This document shows, piece by piece, positions 6,729 through 15,841 of a DNA stretch of 64,000 nucleotides. The position numbers and the translations under genes were made by a program. The stretch comes from Paludibacteraceae bacterium (GTDB lineage Bacteria > Bacteroidota > Bacteroidia > Bacteroidales > Paludibacteraceae), in the NCBI GenBank assembly GCA_024401645.1, contig JAKSKR010000001.1, positions 62,001-126,000 of the forward strand. Direction: 5' to 3'. Within the stretch, counting starts at the first letter, position 1. Each line of letters begins with the position of its first letter. Under the pieces are notes generated by a model, which did no database searches, had not been told where the DNA came from, and saw only the letters and a list, made by a program, of their open reading frames with translations.

Positions 6729-7739
6729 ATGAAGGTTAAAGTTTTAACTAACAAGAAGTTGCTCTTGGTTGGAGCAGGTGGTGCAATTGGTTCTAACATG
6801 GCTCAGACTGCAGCTATGCTTGGTCTTTCTTCTAACATCTGTCTTTACGATATTTTCGAACAGGGCGTTCATGGTGTTTACGAAGAAATGCGTCACTGCG
6901 GTTTCGATGGTGTTAACTTCTCTTATACTACCGATGCTAAAGAAGCATTTACCGATGCTGAATATATCATCTCTTCAGGTGGTGCTCCTCGTAAGGAAGG
7001 CATGACCCGTGAAGACCTTTTGAAGGGTAACGCTCAAATCGCTGCTGATTTCGCTGACAAGGTAAAGATGTACTGCCCTAACTGTAAGCACATCGTTGTT
7101 ATCTTCAACCCAGCTGATATCACTGGTCTTATCGTATTGGTACGTTCTGGTTTGAAGCCTGAACAGGTTACTACTCTTGCTGGTTTGGACTCAACTCGTT
7201 TGCAGAGCGAATTGGCTAACCACTTCGGCATTGAACAGACTGAAGTTGCTGGTTGCATCACTCTTGGTGGCCACGGCGAAAAGATGGTTCCTGTAACTTC
7301 TAACGTTACAGTTGCTGGTACTCCTTTGACTCAACTCGTTGGTACTTCTAAGTTGACTAACGAACAGTTCGAAGAAATCAAGCAGAAGACTATCCAGGGT
7401 GGTTCTAACATCATCAAGTTGCGTGGTCGTTCTTCATTCCAGAGCCCAGCATACGTTGCTGTACGCATGATTGAAGGTGCTATGGGTGGTGTTCCTTTCA
7501 CTTTGCCTGCAGGTTGCTTCGTTAAGGACGGTATGTACGGTTACAAGAACGTTTGTATGGCAATGAAGTCTATCATCGACGAAAGCGGTGTTAACTACGT
7601 TGAAGCAAAGCTTTCTGCTGAAGAAAAGGCTGCTCTCGATGCTAGCTACAAGCACTTGGAAGCTATGCGTGACGAAATCATCGGTTTCGGTATCCTTCCA
7701 CCAGTTGCTGAATGGAACAAGATCAACCCTAACCTCTAA
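6729..7739 (+). CDS. mdh: NAD-dependent malate dehydrogenase
   Basis: A 336-residue lactate/malate dehydrogenase-family protein. The N-terminal Rossmann motif is VGAGGAIGSNMAQTA (about 15-29). The GLDSTRLQSELA loop carries a substrate arginine, and GGHGEKMVPV holds the catalytic histidine. It interconverts malate and oxaloacetate, which in fermentative Bacteroidota is part of the reductive branch to fumarate and succinate. Codon use is strongly biased (GGT, CGT, AAC, GAA), a mark of very high expression. It is transcribed alone, with a terminator at 7765-7795. Confidence 0.95.
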   Translation: MKVKVLTNKKLLLVGAGGAIGSNMAQTAAMLGLSSNICLYDIFEQGVHGVYEEMRHCGFDGVNFSYTTDAKEAFTDAEYIISSGGAPRKEGMTREDLLKGNAQIAADFADKVKMYCPNCKHIVVIFNPADITGLIVLVRSGLKPEQVTTLAGLDSTRLQSELANHFGIEQTEVAGCITLGGHGEKMVPVTSNVTVAGTPLTQLVGTSKLTNEQFEEIKQKTIQGGSNIIKLRGRSSFQSPAYVAVRMIEGAMGGVPFTLPAGCFVKDGMYGYKNVCMAMKSIIDESGVNYVEAKLSAEEKAALDASYKHLEAMRDEIIGFGILPPVAEWNKINPNL

Positions 7740-7764
7740 TTCTAGGGCTTATTCCATAATATAT

Positions 7765-7795
7765 AAGGTTGTGCCGCAAGGCACAGCCTTTTTTT
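7765..7795 (+). terminator. Terminator of mdh
   Basis: Perfect 11-bp stem AAGGTTGTGCC / GGCACAGCCTT with a 4-nt GCAA tetraloop, followed by a T-run. Confidence 0.9.
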
Positions 7796-7849
7796 GTTTG
7801 GATAAATTGGCAGGAAACCTTAACTTGCAAAAAAAATCGCTGTAGGAAA

Positions 7850-8545
7850 ATGAATAGGAAACTGTTGATTGTTAAGGTTAGGTCGCTAGTGGAAAAATTG
7901 ATGGTAATTTTCTTTATGCTTATTGTTTATTTTGTTGTTGCTGTCTTTTCAATTTTATTAGGTGGACTTGCCGAACAACTTCCTGGTGTGCTGGCTTTTA
8001 TCATTCTTTTGCCAAGCTTGATTTTAGGATCTCTCCTTTTTATTCCCTTATCTTCGTTTTTGGTCCAACATGTGGAGGATTTTAATAAGAAATCACTTTC
8101 TTTAGAGTTTGAGATTGTTAAACACAGAATAACTCTTATGAAGATGGTGTTTGGCAATGACACTGAACTGTTGGAGAAGAAGTTTGGTGAGAAAATTGTA
8201 GAACTGTTGAAAACGTACCCTTTTCCACAACTTTCTGTATCTGTTATTCGGGAAGTTGAATCGTTGACGCAAGAAAATAAAGAGAGCCTCATTCTCGAAT
8301 TGTTTGAAACATCGCTTGAAGACAATGTCGTGTCGTACGTAGAGTGGGACGCACTGCAAAAACTTATGTCGCAGATTGGGTTAGATGCTGAAACTGTGGA
8401 ACGTTTGAATAAGCGGTTTGCCCCTTATAGGGCGGTATTCCCTGATATGAAAAATAGGAATGTGTCGGTTTCTGGCAATAATGACCAAATATCTACAAAA
8501 GTTGAAAGCCGCGAATCGAAAACTTTGAAGATAGGGAGAAAATAA
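7850..8545 (+). CDS. Unknown membrane-anchored protein
   Basis: A 231-residue protein with two hydrophobic segments near the N-terminus (about residues 18-40 and 48-70), then a charged, helix-rich soluble part (about 75-231) with many Glu/Lys. I place the start at the ATG at 7850, because 27 further in-frame codons upstream run through the mdh terminator. I recognise no domain. Codon use is AT-rich and unbiased, unlike mdh, which suggests low expression and a lineage-specific gene. It stands alone between mdh and panC. Confidence 0.65.
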   Translation: MNRKLLIVKVRSLVEKLMVIFFMLIVYFVVAVFSILLGGLAEQLPGVLAFIILLPSLILGSLLFIPLSSFLVQHVEDFNKKSLSLEFEIVKHRITLMKMVFGNDTELLEKKFGEKIVELLKTYPFPQLSVSVIREVESLTQENKESLILELFETSLEDNVVSYVEWDALQKLMSQIGLDAETVERLNKRFAPYRAVFPDMKNRNVSVSGNNDQISTKVESRESKTLKIGRK

Positions 8546-8882
8546 GACGTTGGAAGTGGCGTTTGCCGATTGACTATGATGCATATTTATGAAATTGCGT
8601 AAAGCTATCTGTAAGGTGATGAACGAAATGTGCCGGCTTTTAGTAAATCTAACGCTTTGTTTTATAGTTAAGAATAAATTTTCTGCATTTTTATTTTAAA
8701 ATTTTACACTTTTGGACCGGTTTTTGCATTTTCTTTCATGAAAGTGAATAAGAGAACAAATGCTTGAAGTGCTTTAAAGCCTTTGTAGATGTTTTCCTAA
8801 TAAATTTTCAGTAACTTTGTGCCCGAATTCAGCAGGGGTGGTCTTGCTGGCGGTTATTAATAACTCTAAAACTGTTTTTGAA
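8546..8882 (+). other. Intergenic region upstream of panC
   Basis: 337 nt without a gene. Apart from the panC promoter elements at the right end I see no structure, RNA or terminator of note; bases 8640-8770 are simply AT-rich. Confidence 0.5.
8783..8819 (+). promoter_or_regulatory. Promoter of panC-panD
   Basis: TAACTTTG (8812-8819) is a full -7 match; the nearest TTG (8783-8785) is 26 nt upstream, a little far. Its position rules out the in-frame ATG at 8817 as the panC start. Confidence 0.55.
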
Positions 8883-9731
8883 ATGAAAGTATTTGACAAG
8901 ATTGCTGACGTTCAAAAAGAAATTGCTCAACTTCGCAGTATGGGCAAGACTATTGGTTTGGTGCCTACAATGGGCGCTCTTCACGAAGGACACCTTTCGT
9001 TGGTAAAGCGTTGCGTTGCAGAAAACGATATTTGTATTGTTGATGCATTCGTGAACCCAACCCAGTTTAACAATAAGACCGATTACGACAAGTACCCTCG
9101 TACAGTAGATGCCGATGCAAAGTTGCTGGCTAGCGCCGGTGCACACATCGCCTGGTTCCCTACTGAATCTGATATCTATCCAGAACCAGATACCCGTGTG
9201 TTCGAACTCGGTCCTTTGGCTGAAGTTATGGAAGGCCCTGCACGTCCTGGTCACTTCAACGGTGTTGCGCAGGTGCTGACCCGCTTGTTCGACATTATTA
9301 AGCCCGACCGTGCTTACTTTGGAGAAAAGGATTTCCAGCAGTTGGCAATCGTGCGCGAATTGGTAAATCACTACAACATTCCGGTTCAGATTGTTGGTTG
9401 CCCAATTGTACGCGAAAGCGATGGCTTGGCTTTGAGCAGCCGTAATATGCGCCTTTCTGCAGAAGAACGCCAGCACGCATTGCGCATTTCGAAGACCTTG
9501 TTCGCAAGCTTGGACAAGATGAAGGAAATGAGTGTTGCTGAAGTGCAGAAGTGGGTGGTCGACGAAATTAACAGCGAACCATGCCTGGAAGTTGAGTACT
9601 ACGAAATCTCAAACTCACTGACACTTCAACCTGTTCAGAACTGGTCTGATGCCGAAAATATTGTAGGTTGCATTACTGTTTATTGCGGCGATGTTAGACT
9701 TATTGATAATATCCAGTACAAGAAAGCTTAA
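8883..9731 (+). CDS. panC: Pantoate--beta-alanine ligase (pantothenate synthetase)
   Basis: A 282-residue protein with the PanC ATP-site motifs [14 protein letters not shown] (about 27-40) and NPTQF, plus FGEKDFQQL and SSRNMRLS further on. It joins pantoate and beta-alanine with ATP to give pantothenate, the precursor of coenzyme A. The start at 8883 gives the usual family length; a longer reading from 8817 would begin inside the promoter. panD follows after 7 nt, so beta-alanine supply and use are co-expressed. The later step CoaBC is encoded at 22056. Confidence 0.95.
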   Translation: MKVFDKIADVQKEIAQLRSMGKTIGLVPTMGALHEGHLSLVKRCVAENDICIVDAFVNPTQFNNKTDYDKYPRTVDADAKLLASAGAHIAWFPTESDIYPEPDTRVFELGPLAEVMEGPARPGHFNGVAQVLTRLFDIIKPDRAYFGEKDFQQLAIVRELVNHYNIPVQIVGCPIVRESDGLALSSRNMRLSAEERQHALRISKTLFASLDKMKEMSVAEVQKWVVDEINSEPCLEVEYYEISNSLTLQPVQNWSDAENIVGCITVYCGDVRLIDNIQYKKA

Positions 9732-9738
9732 TACAGAA

Positions 9739-10092
9739 ATGTTGATTGAAATCCTGAAATCTAAGATTCACCGTGTAAAGGTGACAGAGGCTGACCTTAA
9801 TTATATTGGCAGTATTACGATTGACGAGGCCCTTATGGAGGCTGCAAACATATTGCCGAATGAAAAGGTGTTGGTGGTAGATAACAACAACGGAGAACGC
9901 TTGGAGACCTATGCTATTAAGGGTGAACGCGGCTCTGGTATTATCTGCTTGAACGGCGCTGCTGCTAGAAAGGTGCAGAAGGGCGATGTGGTCATCATCA
10001 TGTCGTTTGCTCAAATGGATTTCGAGGAAGCTAAAACGTTTAAACCTTCGGTCATTTTCCCTGATCCGAATACCAATAAGCTCATCGGCTAA
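9739..10092 (+). CDS. panD: Aspartate 1-decarboxylase proenzyme
   Basis: A 117-residue PanD. The self-cleavage site is Gly-Ser in [10 protein letters not shown] (Ser at about residue 25), which forms the pyruvoyl group. The core [20 protein letters not shown] follows. It makes beta-alanine from aspartate for PanC. The ATG at 9739 gives the standard length; the 16 extra in-frame codons upstream overlap the end of panC. The ATG lies 7 nt after the panC stop, and a terminator follows. Confidence 0.95.
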   Translation: MLIEILKSKIHRVKVTEADLNYIGSITIDEALMEAANILPNEKVLVVDNNNGERLETYAIKGERGSGIICLNGAAARKVQKGDVVIIMSFAQMDFEEAKTFKPSVIFPDPNTNKLIG

Positions 10093-10120
10093 TTCGTAAG
10101 GTTTAGACATAGAAATATTA

Positions 10121-10154
10121 AAAGGCATAAGGGTGCTTACTCTTATGCCTTTTT
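10121..10154 (+). terminator. Terminator of panCD
   Basis: Stem AAAGGCATAAG / CTTATGCCTTT with a 10-nt loop, then a T-run. Confidence 0.88.
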
Positions 10155-10182
10155 CTTCTCCTTGAATATTATGTATGTTTAT

Positions 10183-10219
10183 AGAAAAAGCCTGCAACTC
10201 GGTGGAGTGGCAGGCTTTC
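10183..10219 (-). terminator. Terminator of the M23 peptidase gene
   Basis: On the minus strand an AAGCCTGC / GCAGGCTT stem is followed by TTTTTC. It faces the panCD terminator. Confidence 0.82.
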
Positions 10220-10252
10220 AATTCAATATATACTTTTTTATCTAAATCGTCT

Positions 10253-11230
10253 TTATTTAGTCTCGATGATCAATTTCTTGCCGAGGCTAAGGATACCGTC
10301 GCGGTTAATGCCGTTCAATTCGCAGATGCGTGCAACTGAAGTGTTGTATTCGCGTGCAATGCGGAAGAGGTTGTCTCCCTGCTTAACAGTGTAGCGGATG
10401 GTGCGCTTTGCATTTGCCATTGCCATTTCTTCGCCAGAGTTGGCTGCTGATGCTGAATCGACTGTTTCAACCTTGGCAATTGCACCCTTCGTGTTCTTGC
10501 GCTTGCGTGGTTCGCGATACAAACCGTGGTACTTGTTATATTCTCGGAACGATTTCTTCTTGTCAACAACGTATTCGTCGCTATAAATAACGTTAGCGTC
10601 GAAGTCGATGATGTTTCTAGGGTTCATTGGAACACCAAGGAAACGGGTTTCGAAGTGGAGGTGAGGACCAGTTGAACGGCCGGTTGAACCGCCAAGACCA
10701 ATAACCTCGCCAGCCTTAACACGCTGATTGTTGGTAACGAGCGAGCGCTTTAGGTGACCGTAAAGGGTTTCCAAACCGTTGTCGTGGCGTACAACAATGT
10801 ACCAACCATAACCATCTTTGTCGTATTTGCGGCCGATGCGAACCTGACCGTCAAATGCTACACGGATTGAGTCGCCTGTGCGAACTGCGATGTCAACGCC
10901 AGAATGGAAACGTCCCCAACGAGGACCATATTCAGATGTTACTGCGTTTTCGATAGGAGCAACATATTCGGTTAGAATGATTTTGAAAGAGTCTGGAAGG
11001 GCAGCTTGGTAAGGGTTTACTCTGTCGTTTAACCACATTGAAGAGTAAAGAGCATCCGATGGATATGATTCTTCGTGTTCAGAGAAGTCGTTGAACTTGC
11101 TGACTGATTCTTCTTGCTTGACGGCCTTTGCGTAACGCTTGCCGTTAGAGGCACCTTTCTGAGCTGCATGTCCGCTTACGGCAAATGTAGCTAATGCCAA
11201 AGCTCCAAGTATAACTCTTTTAAGTATCAT
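10253..11230 (-). CDS. M23 metallopeptidase with C-terminal LysM
   Basis: A 325-residue exported protein. The signal peptide ends near AVSGHAAQ (about residue 23). The LytM/M23 domain (about 105-215) carries the zinc-site motifs HSGVDI and GPHLHFE with the YGHL box between them. A basic linker follows, then one LysM module (about 278-323: YTVKQGDNLFRIAREY) that binds peptidoglycan. It probably cuts peptide cross-links during envelope growth or division, or acts as an activator of amidases. It is transcribed alone from a structured leader with a perfect Shine-Dalgarno sequence. Confidence 0.93.
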   Translation of the reverse strand: MILKRVILGALALATFAVSGHAAQKGASNGKRYAKAVKQEESVSKFNDFSEHEESYPSDALYSSMWLNDRVNPYQAALPDSFKIILTEYVAPIENAVTSEYGPRWGRFHSGVDIAVRTGDSIRVAFDGQVRIGRKYDKDGYGWYIVVRHDNGLETLYGHLKRSLVTNNQRVKAGEVIGLGGSTGRSTGPHLHFETRFLGVPMNPRNIIDFDANVIYSDEYVVDKKKSFREYNKYHGLYREPRKRKNTKGAIAKVETVDSASAANSGEEMAMANAKRTIRYTVKQGDNLFRIAREYNTSVARICELNGINRDGILSLGKKLIIETK

Positions 11231-11402
11231 TTTGTCCTCCTTCGTTTAGTGTTTTAGATGGAAAAAAGAGTTCCTAACCAAGTTTTTTGCCTGGTTACCC
11301 TCTAAATTTCCTTGTGTTTGTTTTCTTTGCAAGAAGAATTCGGTATTAGATAAACTGAATTGCAAACCTCTGTGAGATGTCCACATTTCCTTCTTGCGGT
11401 TG
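11231..11402 (-). promoter_or_regulatory. Structured 5' leader of the M23 gene with full Shine-Dalgarno
   Basis: The leader is about 170 nt. AGGAGG (11236-11241) lies 5 nt before the ATG, a perfect SD that is rare in this phylum. Upstream, a 7-bp hairpin (11276-11296) is followed after 8 nt by six T's (11262-11267), resembling an attenuator. Confidence 0.5.
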
Positions 11403-11410
11403 CAAAGTTA
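11403..11410 (-). promoter_or_regulatory. -7 element for the M23 gene
   Basis: TAACTTTG on the minus strand; no TTG at the expected -33 distance. Confidence 0.5.
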
Positions 11411-11804
11411 ATCTCTCTAAAAAGAAAATGAAATTTTCGCTATATGTTCTACAGCATAAATATACATTTTTTCGTTGCGTGAAAAATGATTGAAATTTCG
11501 CAAATTGCTGATTATTAGTTTATGTTAGACGATAATGGGCATATGGAACAGAATTTTTGGCCATTTGGACTGTTAAAAGAAGAGGGAAGCATTACTAATG
11601 GATGTTAATGGCTAAGGAACGCGTTTGGTTAAATATGTTAACAAAAAGAAGGCCTATAATTAAGTATATTTTCGCTTTTTGCTCTTTTTTTTTGACCATA
11701 CATACGATTTTTATTTACTTTGCGCTAAATTTTGATAATTTCCAATTAATAGGTATTTGGAGATTTGATGCAATTTTGCACCATCATTCAAAAGCATATG
11801 CGCT
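11411..11804. other. Divergent intergenic region (M23 / topA)
   Basis: About 390 nt with no gene. An in-frame run of 72 codons at 11602-11820 exists but is AT-rich and overlaps the topA start, so I do not call it. TTACTTTG, one base off TAnnTTTG, lies about 85 nt before topA and may be its promoter. Confidence 0.45.
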
Positions 11805-14234
11805 ATGCAAAAGAACTTAGTAATTGTTGAGTCTCCTGCCAAGGCTAAAACTATTGGCAATTTTTTAGGTGAGGGCTACGCTGTAACCTCTAGTATGGGC
11901 CACATTCGTGACCTCAAGAAGAAAGGTCTTGGTATTGATGTTGAAAATAACTTTTTGCCCGATTATGAAATTTCGCCCGATAAGGTTAAGTTGGTAGCTG
12001 AACTGAAAAAGGCTGCGAAGGAAGCCGATAGGGTTCTGCTCGCATCCGATGAAGACCGTGAGGGAGAAAGTATTGCATGGCATTTATATGAGGTTTTGGG
12101 CTTGAAGCCTGAAAACTATGATAGAATCGTTTTCCACGAAATCACCAAAACGGCTATAACCGAGGCTGTAGCCCATCCGCGTCGCATCGACCAGAACTTG
12201 GTCAACGCACAGCAGGCACGCCGCGTACTCGACCGTATCGTCGGTTTCGAAATCTCGCCAATTCTTTGGCGTAAGGTGAAGCCGTCGCTTTCTGCCGGTC
12301 GTGTGCAGAGCGTAACCGTTAGACTTTTGGTTGACCGTGAACGTGAAATTAAGGCATTCAACTCGCAGGCCTATTATAAGGTAACAGCAGTGTTCACCTT
12401 GACAGATGCCGATGGCAAGGAACAGTCGCTTAAGACCGAACTCAACAGTCAGCTGAAGAGCAAGGAAGAGGTGGTTGAATTCCTCGAAAAGTGCAAGTCT
12501 GCGTCATTCTCTATAGAAGATGTGGCTAAAAAGCCTATCGTTCGCCATCCGGCACCACCGTTCACCACATCAACACTTCAGCAAGAGGCAGCCCGCAAGT
12601 TGGGCTTCTCGGTTTCGAAAACCATGATGGTGGCACAGCACCTCTACGAAAACGGTAAGATTACCTACATGCGTACCGACTCCTTGAATCTTTCTAACTT
12701 GGCAATTAATACTTGCAAGGACCAGATTGTGAAGGAGTATGGTGACAATTACCATAAGATGCGCACTTACCATGCAACCTCGAAGGGAGCACAAGAGGCG
12801 CACGAAGCCATTCGCCCTACTTACGTAAACAAGCCAACGGTTGAGGGCTCTAGCGACGAAAAACGCTTGTATGAACTCATTTGGAAGAGAACAGTTGCTT
12901 CGCAGATGGTCGATGCTGAATTGGAGTCTACTACCATTTCCATTTCAGTTTCTGGCGATAGCCGCAAGTTTGTGGCTTCTGGCGAAGTTGTCAAGTTCGA
13001 CGGCTTCCTAAAAGTATATATGGAAAGTGTTGACGATGCAGAAGATGAAAACAACACATTGTTGCCACCGGTTAAGGTGGGCCAGGTGTTGCAGACTCCA
13101 AAGGCTATAGATGCCTTGCAGCGTTACACACGTCCGCCATACCGCTATACCGAGGCTAGCTTGGTTAAGCAGTTGGAAACCCTTGGCATTGGACGTCCTT
13201 CTACCTATGCCCCTACCATCTCTACCGTACAGACCCGTGGATATGTGGTTAAGGAAGATGTGGCTGGCGAAGAACGTTCTTGCAACATGCTGACGTTGAA
13301 GTCGGGTGAAATTAAGGAAAGCAACAAACAGGAAATGTTCGGTGCTGAACACGGAAAGTTGAGACCTACCGACTTGGGCTCGGTGGTAAACGACTTCCTG
13401 ATTGAAAACTTCCCAGACATTATGGACTACAACTTTACGGCCGAGGAAGAAAAGAACTTCGACGAAATTGCGGCTGGTAACTTGGTGTGGACCGAGTCTA
13501 TTTCCAACTTCTACCGTGGTTTCCATCCGGTTGTTGAAAATGTGTCTGGCCAGTCTGGCCCTAAAGTGGGTGAACGTCAGGTTGGTGTTGAACCCGGAAC
13601 CAATAAGCCTGTGTTTGTAAAGATAGGCCGATTCGGTCCGGTTGCACAGATAGGTTCTGCCGACGATGAGGAAAAGCCACGCTTTGCTTCGTTGCGTAAG
13701 AATCAGCACCTCGACACCATTACGTTTGAAGAAGTAATGGACCTTTTCCGCTTGCCACGCGAAATTGGTGAATACGAAGGTAAGACCCTTACCGTGGCAG
13801 AAGGTCGCTTTGGACCTTATGTCCGTCACGATAGCAAGTTCTATTCGTTGAAGAAGACCGACGACCCAATGACCATTACAGCAGAACGTGCCATTGAGCT
13901 GATTGAAGAAAAACGCTTGGCCGAAAAGAACAAGGTCATCAGCGACTTCCCTAACGAAGGCATTCAGGTATGCAATGGCCGTTATGGCGCCTACATTGCT
14001 AAAGACGGTGTGAACTATAAGATTCCGAAAGACAAGGTTGCCAACGAACTGACTGCCGAAGACTGCTTGGAAATCATTAAGGAACAGGGCGAGAAAAAGC
14101 CTGCCGAAAAGCGTTTCAGCCGTAAAAGCACAGCAACAACTGCTAAAAAGACCGAAACTGCCAAGACAACCAAAACAGCAAAGACTACTACTGCTGCAAA
14201 GAAGTCTACTGGCAAGGCGGCTGCCAAAAAGTAA
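11805..14234 (+). CDS. topA: DNA topoisomerase I
   Basis: An 809-residue type IA topoisomerase that relaxes negative supercoils. The TOPRIM domain starts at the N-terminus (VIVESPAKAKTIG) with the acidic SDEDREGE at 81-88. The active-site tyrosine is Y288 in ITYMRTDS. Instead of the zinc ribbons of E. coli TopA, the C-terminus (about 570-760) holds glycine/aromatic repeat modules (FGPYVRHD, YGAYIAKDG). It ends in a Lys/Ala/Thr-rich tail of about 45 residues that probably binds DNA non-specifically. It appears monocistronic, although the next gene starts 42 nt downstream. Confidence 0.96.
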   Translation: MQKNLVIVESPAKAKTIGNFLGEGYAVTSSMGHIRDLKKKGLGIDVENNFLPDYEISPDKVKLVAELKKAAKEADRVLLASDEDREGESIAWHLYEVLGLKPENYDRIVFHEITKTAITEAVAHPRRIDQNLVNAQQARRVLDRIVGFEISPILWRKVKPSLSAGRVQSVTVRLLVDREREIKAFNSQAYYKVTAVFTLTDADGKEQSLKTELNSQLKSKEEVVEFLEKCKSASFSIEDVAKKPIVRHPAPPFTTSTLQQEAARKLGFSVSKTMMVAQHLYENGKITYMRTDSLNLSNLAINTCKDQIVKEYGDNYHKMRTYHATSKGAQEAHEAIRPTYVNKPTVEGSSDEKRLYELIWKRTVASQMVDAELESTTISISVSGDSRKFVASGEVVKFDGFLKVYMESVDDAEDENNTLLPPVKVGQVLQTPKAIDALQRYTRPPYRYTEASLVKQLETLGIGRPSTYAPTISTVQTRGYVVKEDVAGEERSCNMLTLKSGEIKESNKQEMFGAEHGKLRPTDLGSVVNDFLIENFPDIMDYNFTAEEEKNFDEIAAGNLVWTESISNFYRGFHPVVENVSGQSGPKVGERQVGVEPGTNKPVFVKIGRFGPVAQIGSADDEEKPRFASLRKNQHLDTITFEEVMDLFRLPREIGEYEGKTLTVAEGRFGPYVRHDSKFYSLKKTDDPMTITAERAIELIEEKRLAEKNKVISDFPNEGIQVCNGRYGAYIAKDGVNYKIPKDKVANELTAEDCLEIIKEQGEKKPAEKRFSRKSTATTAKKTETAKTTKTAKTTTAAKKSTGKAAAKK

Positions 14235-14276
14235 GCCAGAGATTAATTAATGGCTTGAATATATAGAATTATAGTG

Positions 14277-15746
14277 ATGAAAAAGATTCTTTCTTTATTA
14301 GCTCTACTTATGTGTAGCCTGTTCGTGCGGGCTGCCGAAGAGCCGTTTGAAAGTGGAAACGAACTCATTTACTCGTCCATAAACACCATGGGCGTGGAAA
14401 AGGGGCTTTCCCTCTACAAGCGTAAGCAGGTTATCTTTTTCCGTAACGATACGGCCTATGTGGTTGCGGTTACCTTTTCTTCTGAACTCGATCCGTTCTG
14501 GATTGCCAAGGAATTGGAACACTTGCCTGTAGACGACCAGTTTGCCTACGACGACCATGCCGATAAGATTATTTTCTCTTCCCTTGGCAAACTCTACTAT
14601 AGCTATTGGAAAGAAGATAGCTGGACCCCACACCGTCGTGTGAAGATGGAGGGCGTCAACATGAAGGTAAAGCATGCCACCGACGACAAGGACTCGCACC
14701 CCGAATTCATTCAGAAGATGTACAACCCAACCTTTGCCAAGGGTGGCGACCGTATGTACTTTTCTGCAGTGTCGAAAGGTCGGTCTGACTTGGACTTGTG
14801 GTACAGCGACCGTGGTCCTGAAGACACTTGGCTCTCGCCACACCGTTTGTCTATCAACACCGATGCTAATGAGGAACACCCATTCGTGGTGGGCGACTCG
14901 TTGCTTTACTTCTCGTCGAACCGTGCCGAAAACCAGCGTGCCAACCTCTATTACGTCGACCTGACGGCAAAGGAACCCGTTGCACGTATTTCCGTTTTGA
15001 GCAACAAGAATAGCGACGAAATTGGCATAGTGGTGGTCGACGACCGAGCGCACCTCATATCTAACCGTCGTAAAGACAGGCCTGACCGTGTGTTAGACGA
15101 AAACATCTTCAAGGCACAAATCGTATTCCACGAAAAGAAAGAGGCGGGTATCTCGTTTAAAGATATTCCGGAAACCGTTCCGCAAGAAAATGTCTCTGCA
15201 CCTTACGAGGTGATGCCTTTTGTTTTCCGCACAATGACCGAGGCTGAAGCCGATGCGGCACTTGCGCGTGGCGAAAAGTTGAGAGCCGACCGCTTGGTGG
15301 CGCTCGACTCTATTGCACAAGCCAAGGCCGACAGCGCATTGCGTGTGGCTATCAGCACCGTTGGCGAAAACACGGGTGCCGATAGGGTGACCGACAACGT
15401 GGCAAAGACACACGACAAGGTAATCTTCTATTTCGACTTGGACGATGACAAGTTGCAAGAGAAGTACAATGCCGACATCGATGCCATTGTGCAATACATT
15501 CTCTCGTCTGACGACAAGAGCAAATTCCTGATTTATGGCTTTACCGACGAGAGGGGATCTGATATGTACAATCAGAACCTTTCGGTAAGAAGGGCACAAC
15601 GCGTATTTCAAGCGTTGTGCGATAGGGGTGTTCCTTCAGCCAAGTTGCTGTTTACCGGTTTTGGTGAACGTGGCCTTGTGGTCAAGAATGCAAAAACGGA
15701 GGCTGAACACCAGAAGAACAGAAGGGTGGAAGTCCGCAAGATGTAA
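14277..15746 (+). CDS. Exported beta-propeller (PD40-like) plus OmpA-domain protein
   Basis: A 489-residue protein with a signal peptide (about 1-20, ending VRAAEE). Residues about 30-280 contain WD40/PD40-like blades (FAKGGDRMYFSAVS, HPFVVGDSLLYFSSNRA). A linker follows, then an OmpA-like peptidoglycan-binding domain (about 375-489) with FDERGSD-type residues in GFTDERGSDMYNQNLS and RRAQRVFQAL. This architecture resembles PorE-like T9SS accessory proteins and TolB/Pal hybrids in Bacteroidota, but the TPR part of PorE is absent. It probably links an outer-membrane complex to the cell wall. The start is the ATG at 14277, not the GTG one codon earlier. Confidence 0.82.
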   Translation: MKKILSLLALLMCSLFVRAAEEPFESGNELIYSSINTMGVEKGLSLYKRKQVIFFRNDTAYVVAVTFSSELDPFWIAKELEHLPVDDQFAYDDHADKIIFSSLGKLYYSYWKEDSWTPHRRVKMEGVNMKVKHATDDKDSHPEFIQKMYNPTFAKGGDRMYFSAVSKGRSDLDLWYSDRGPEDTWLSPHRLSINTDANEEHPFVVGDSLLYFSSNRAENQRANLYYVDLTAKEPVARISVLSNKNSDEIGIVVVDDRAHLISNRRKDRPDRVLDENIFKAQIVFHEKKEAGISFKDIPETVPQENVSAPYEVMPFVFRTMTEAEADAALARGEKLRADRLVALDSIAQAKADSALRVAISTVGENTGADRVTDNVAKTHDKVIFYFDLDDDKLQEKYNADIDAIVQYILSSDDKSKFLIYGFTDERGSDMYNQNLSVRRAQRVFQALCDRGVPSAKLLFTGFGERGLVVKNAKTEAEHQKNRRVEVRKM

Positions 15747-15786
15747 TGTTTAGGCATTGCATTGCGGGGCTCCACCCTTTTCTTTT
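15721..15786 (+). terminator. Terminator embedded in the end of the OmpA gene
   Basis: The arms AAGGGTGGA..CCGCAA and TTGCGG..TCCACCCTT pair, and TTTTCTTTTT follows. The 5' arm consists of the last coding codons; the stop (15744-15746) lies in the loop. Confidence 0.75.
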
Positions 15787-15841
15787 TGATATTTCAGTAT
15801 GTAGTAAGTTTAATGTTTAGAAACAAACACTTTTTTTAAGT

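Noticed and set aside
7769-7849. N-terminal extension of the membrane protein after mdh
   Set aside because: The 27 codons overlap the mdh terminator stem and have a different amino acid character from the rest.
11602-11820. 72-codon open frame before topA
   Set aside because: AT-rich, hydrophobic by composition and overlapping the topA start; it looks like intergenic DNA.
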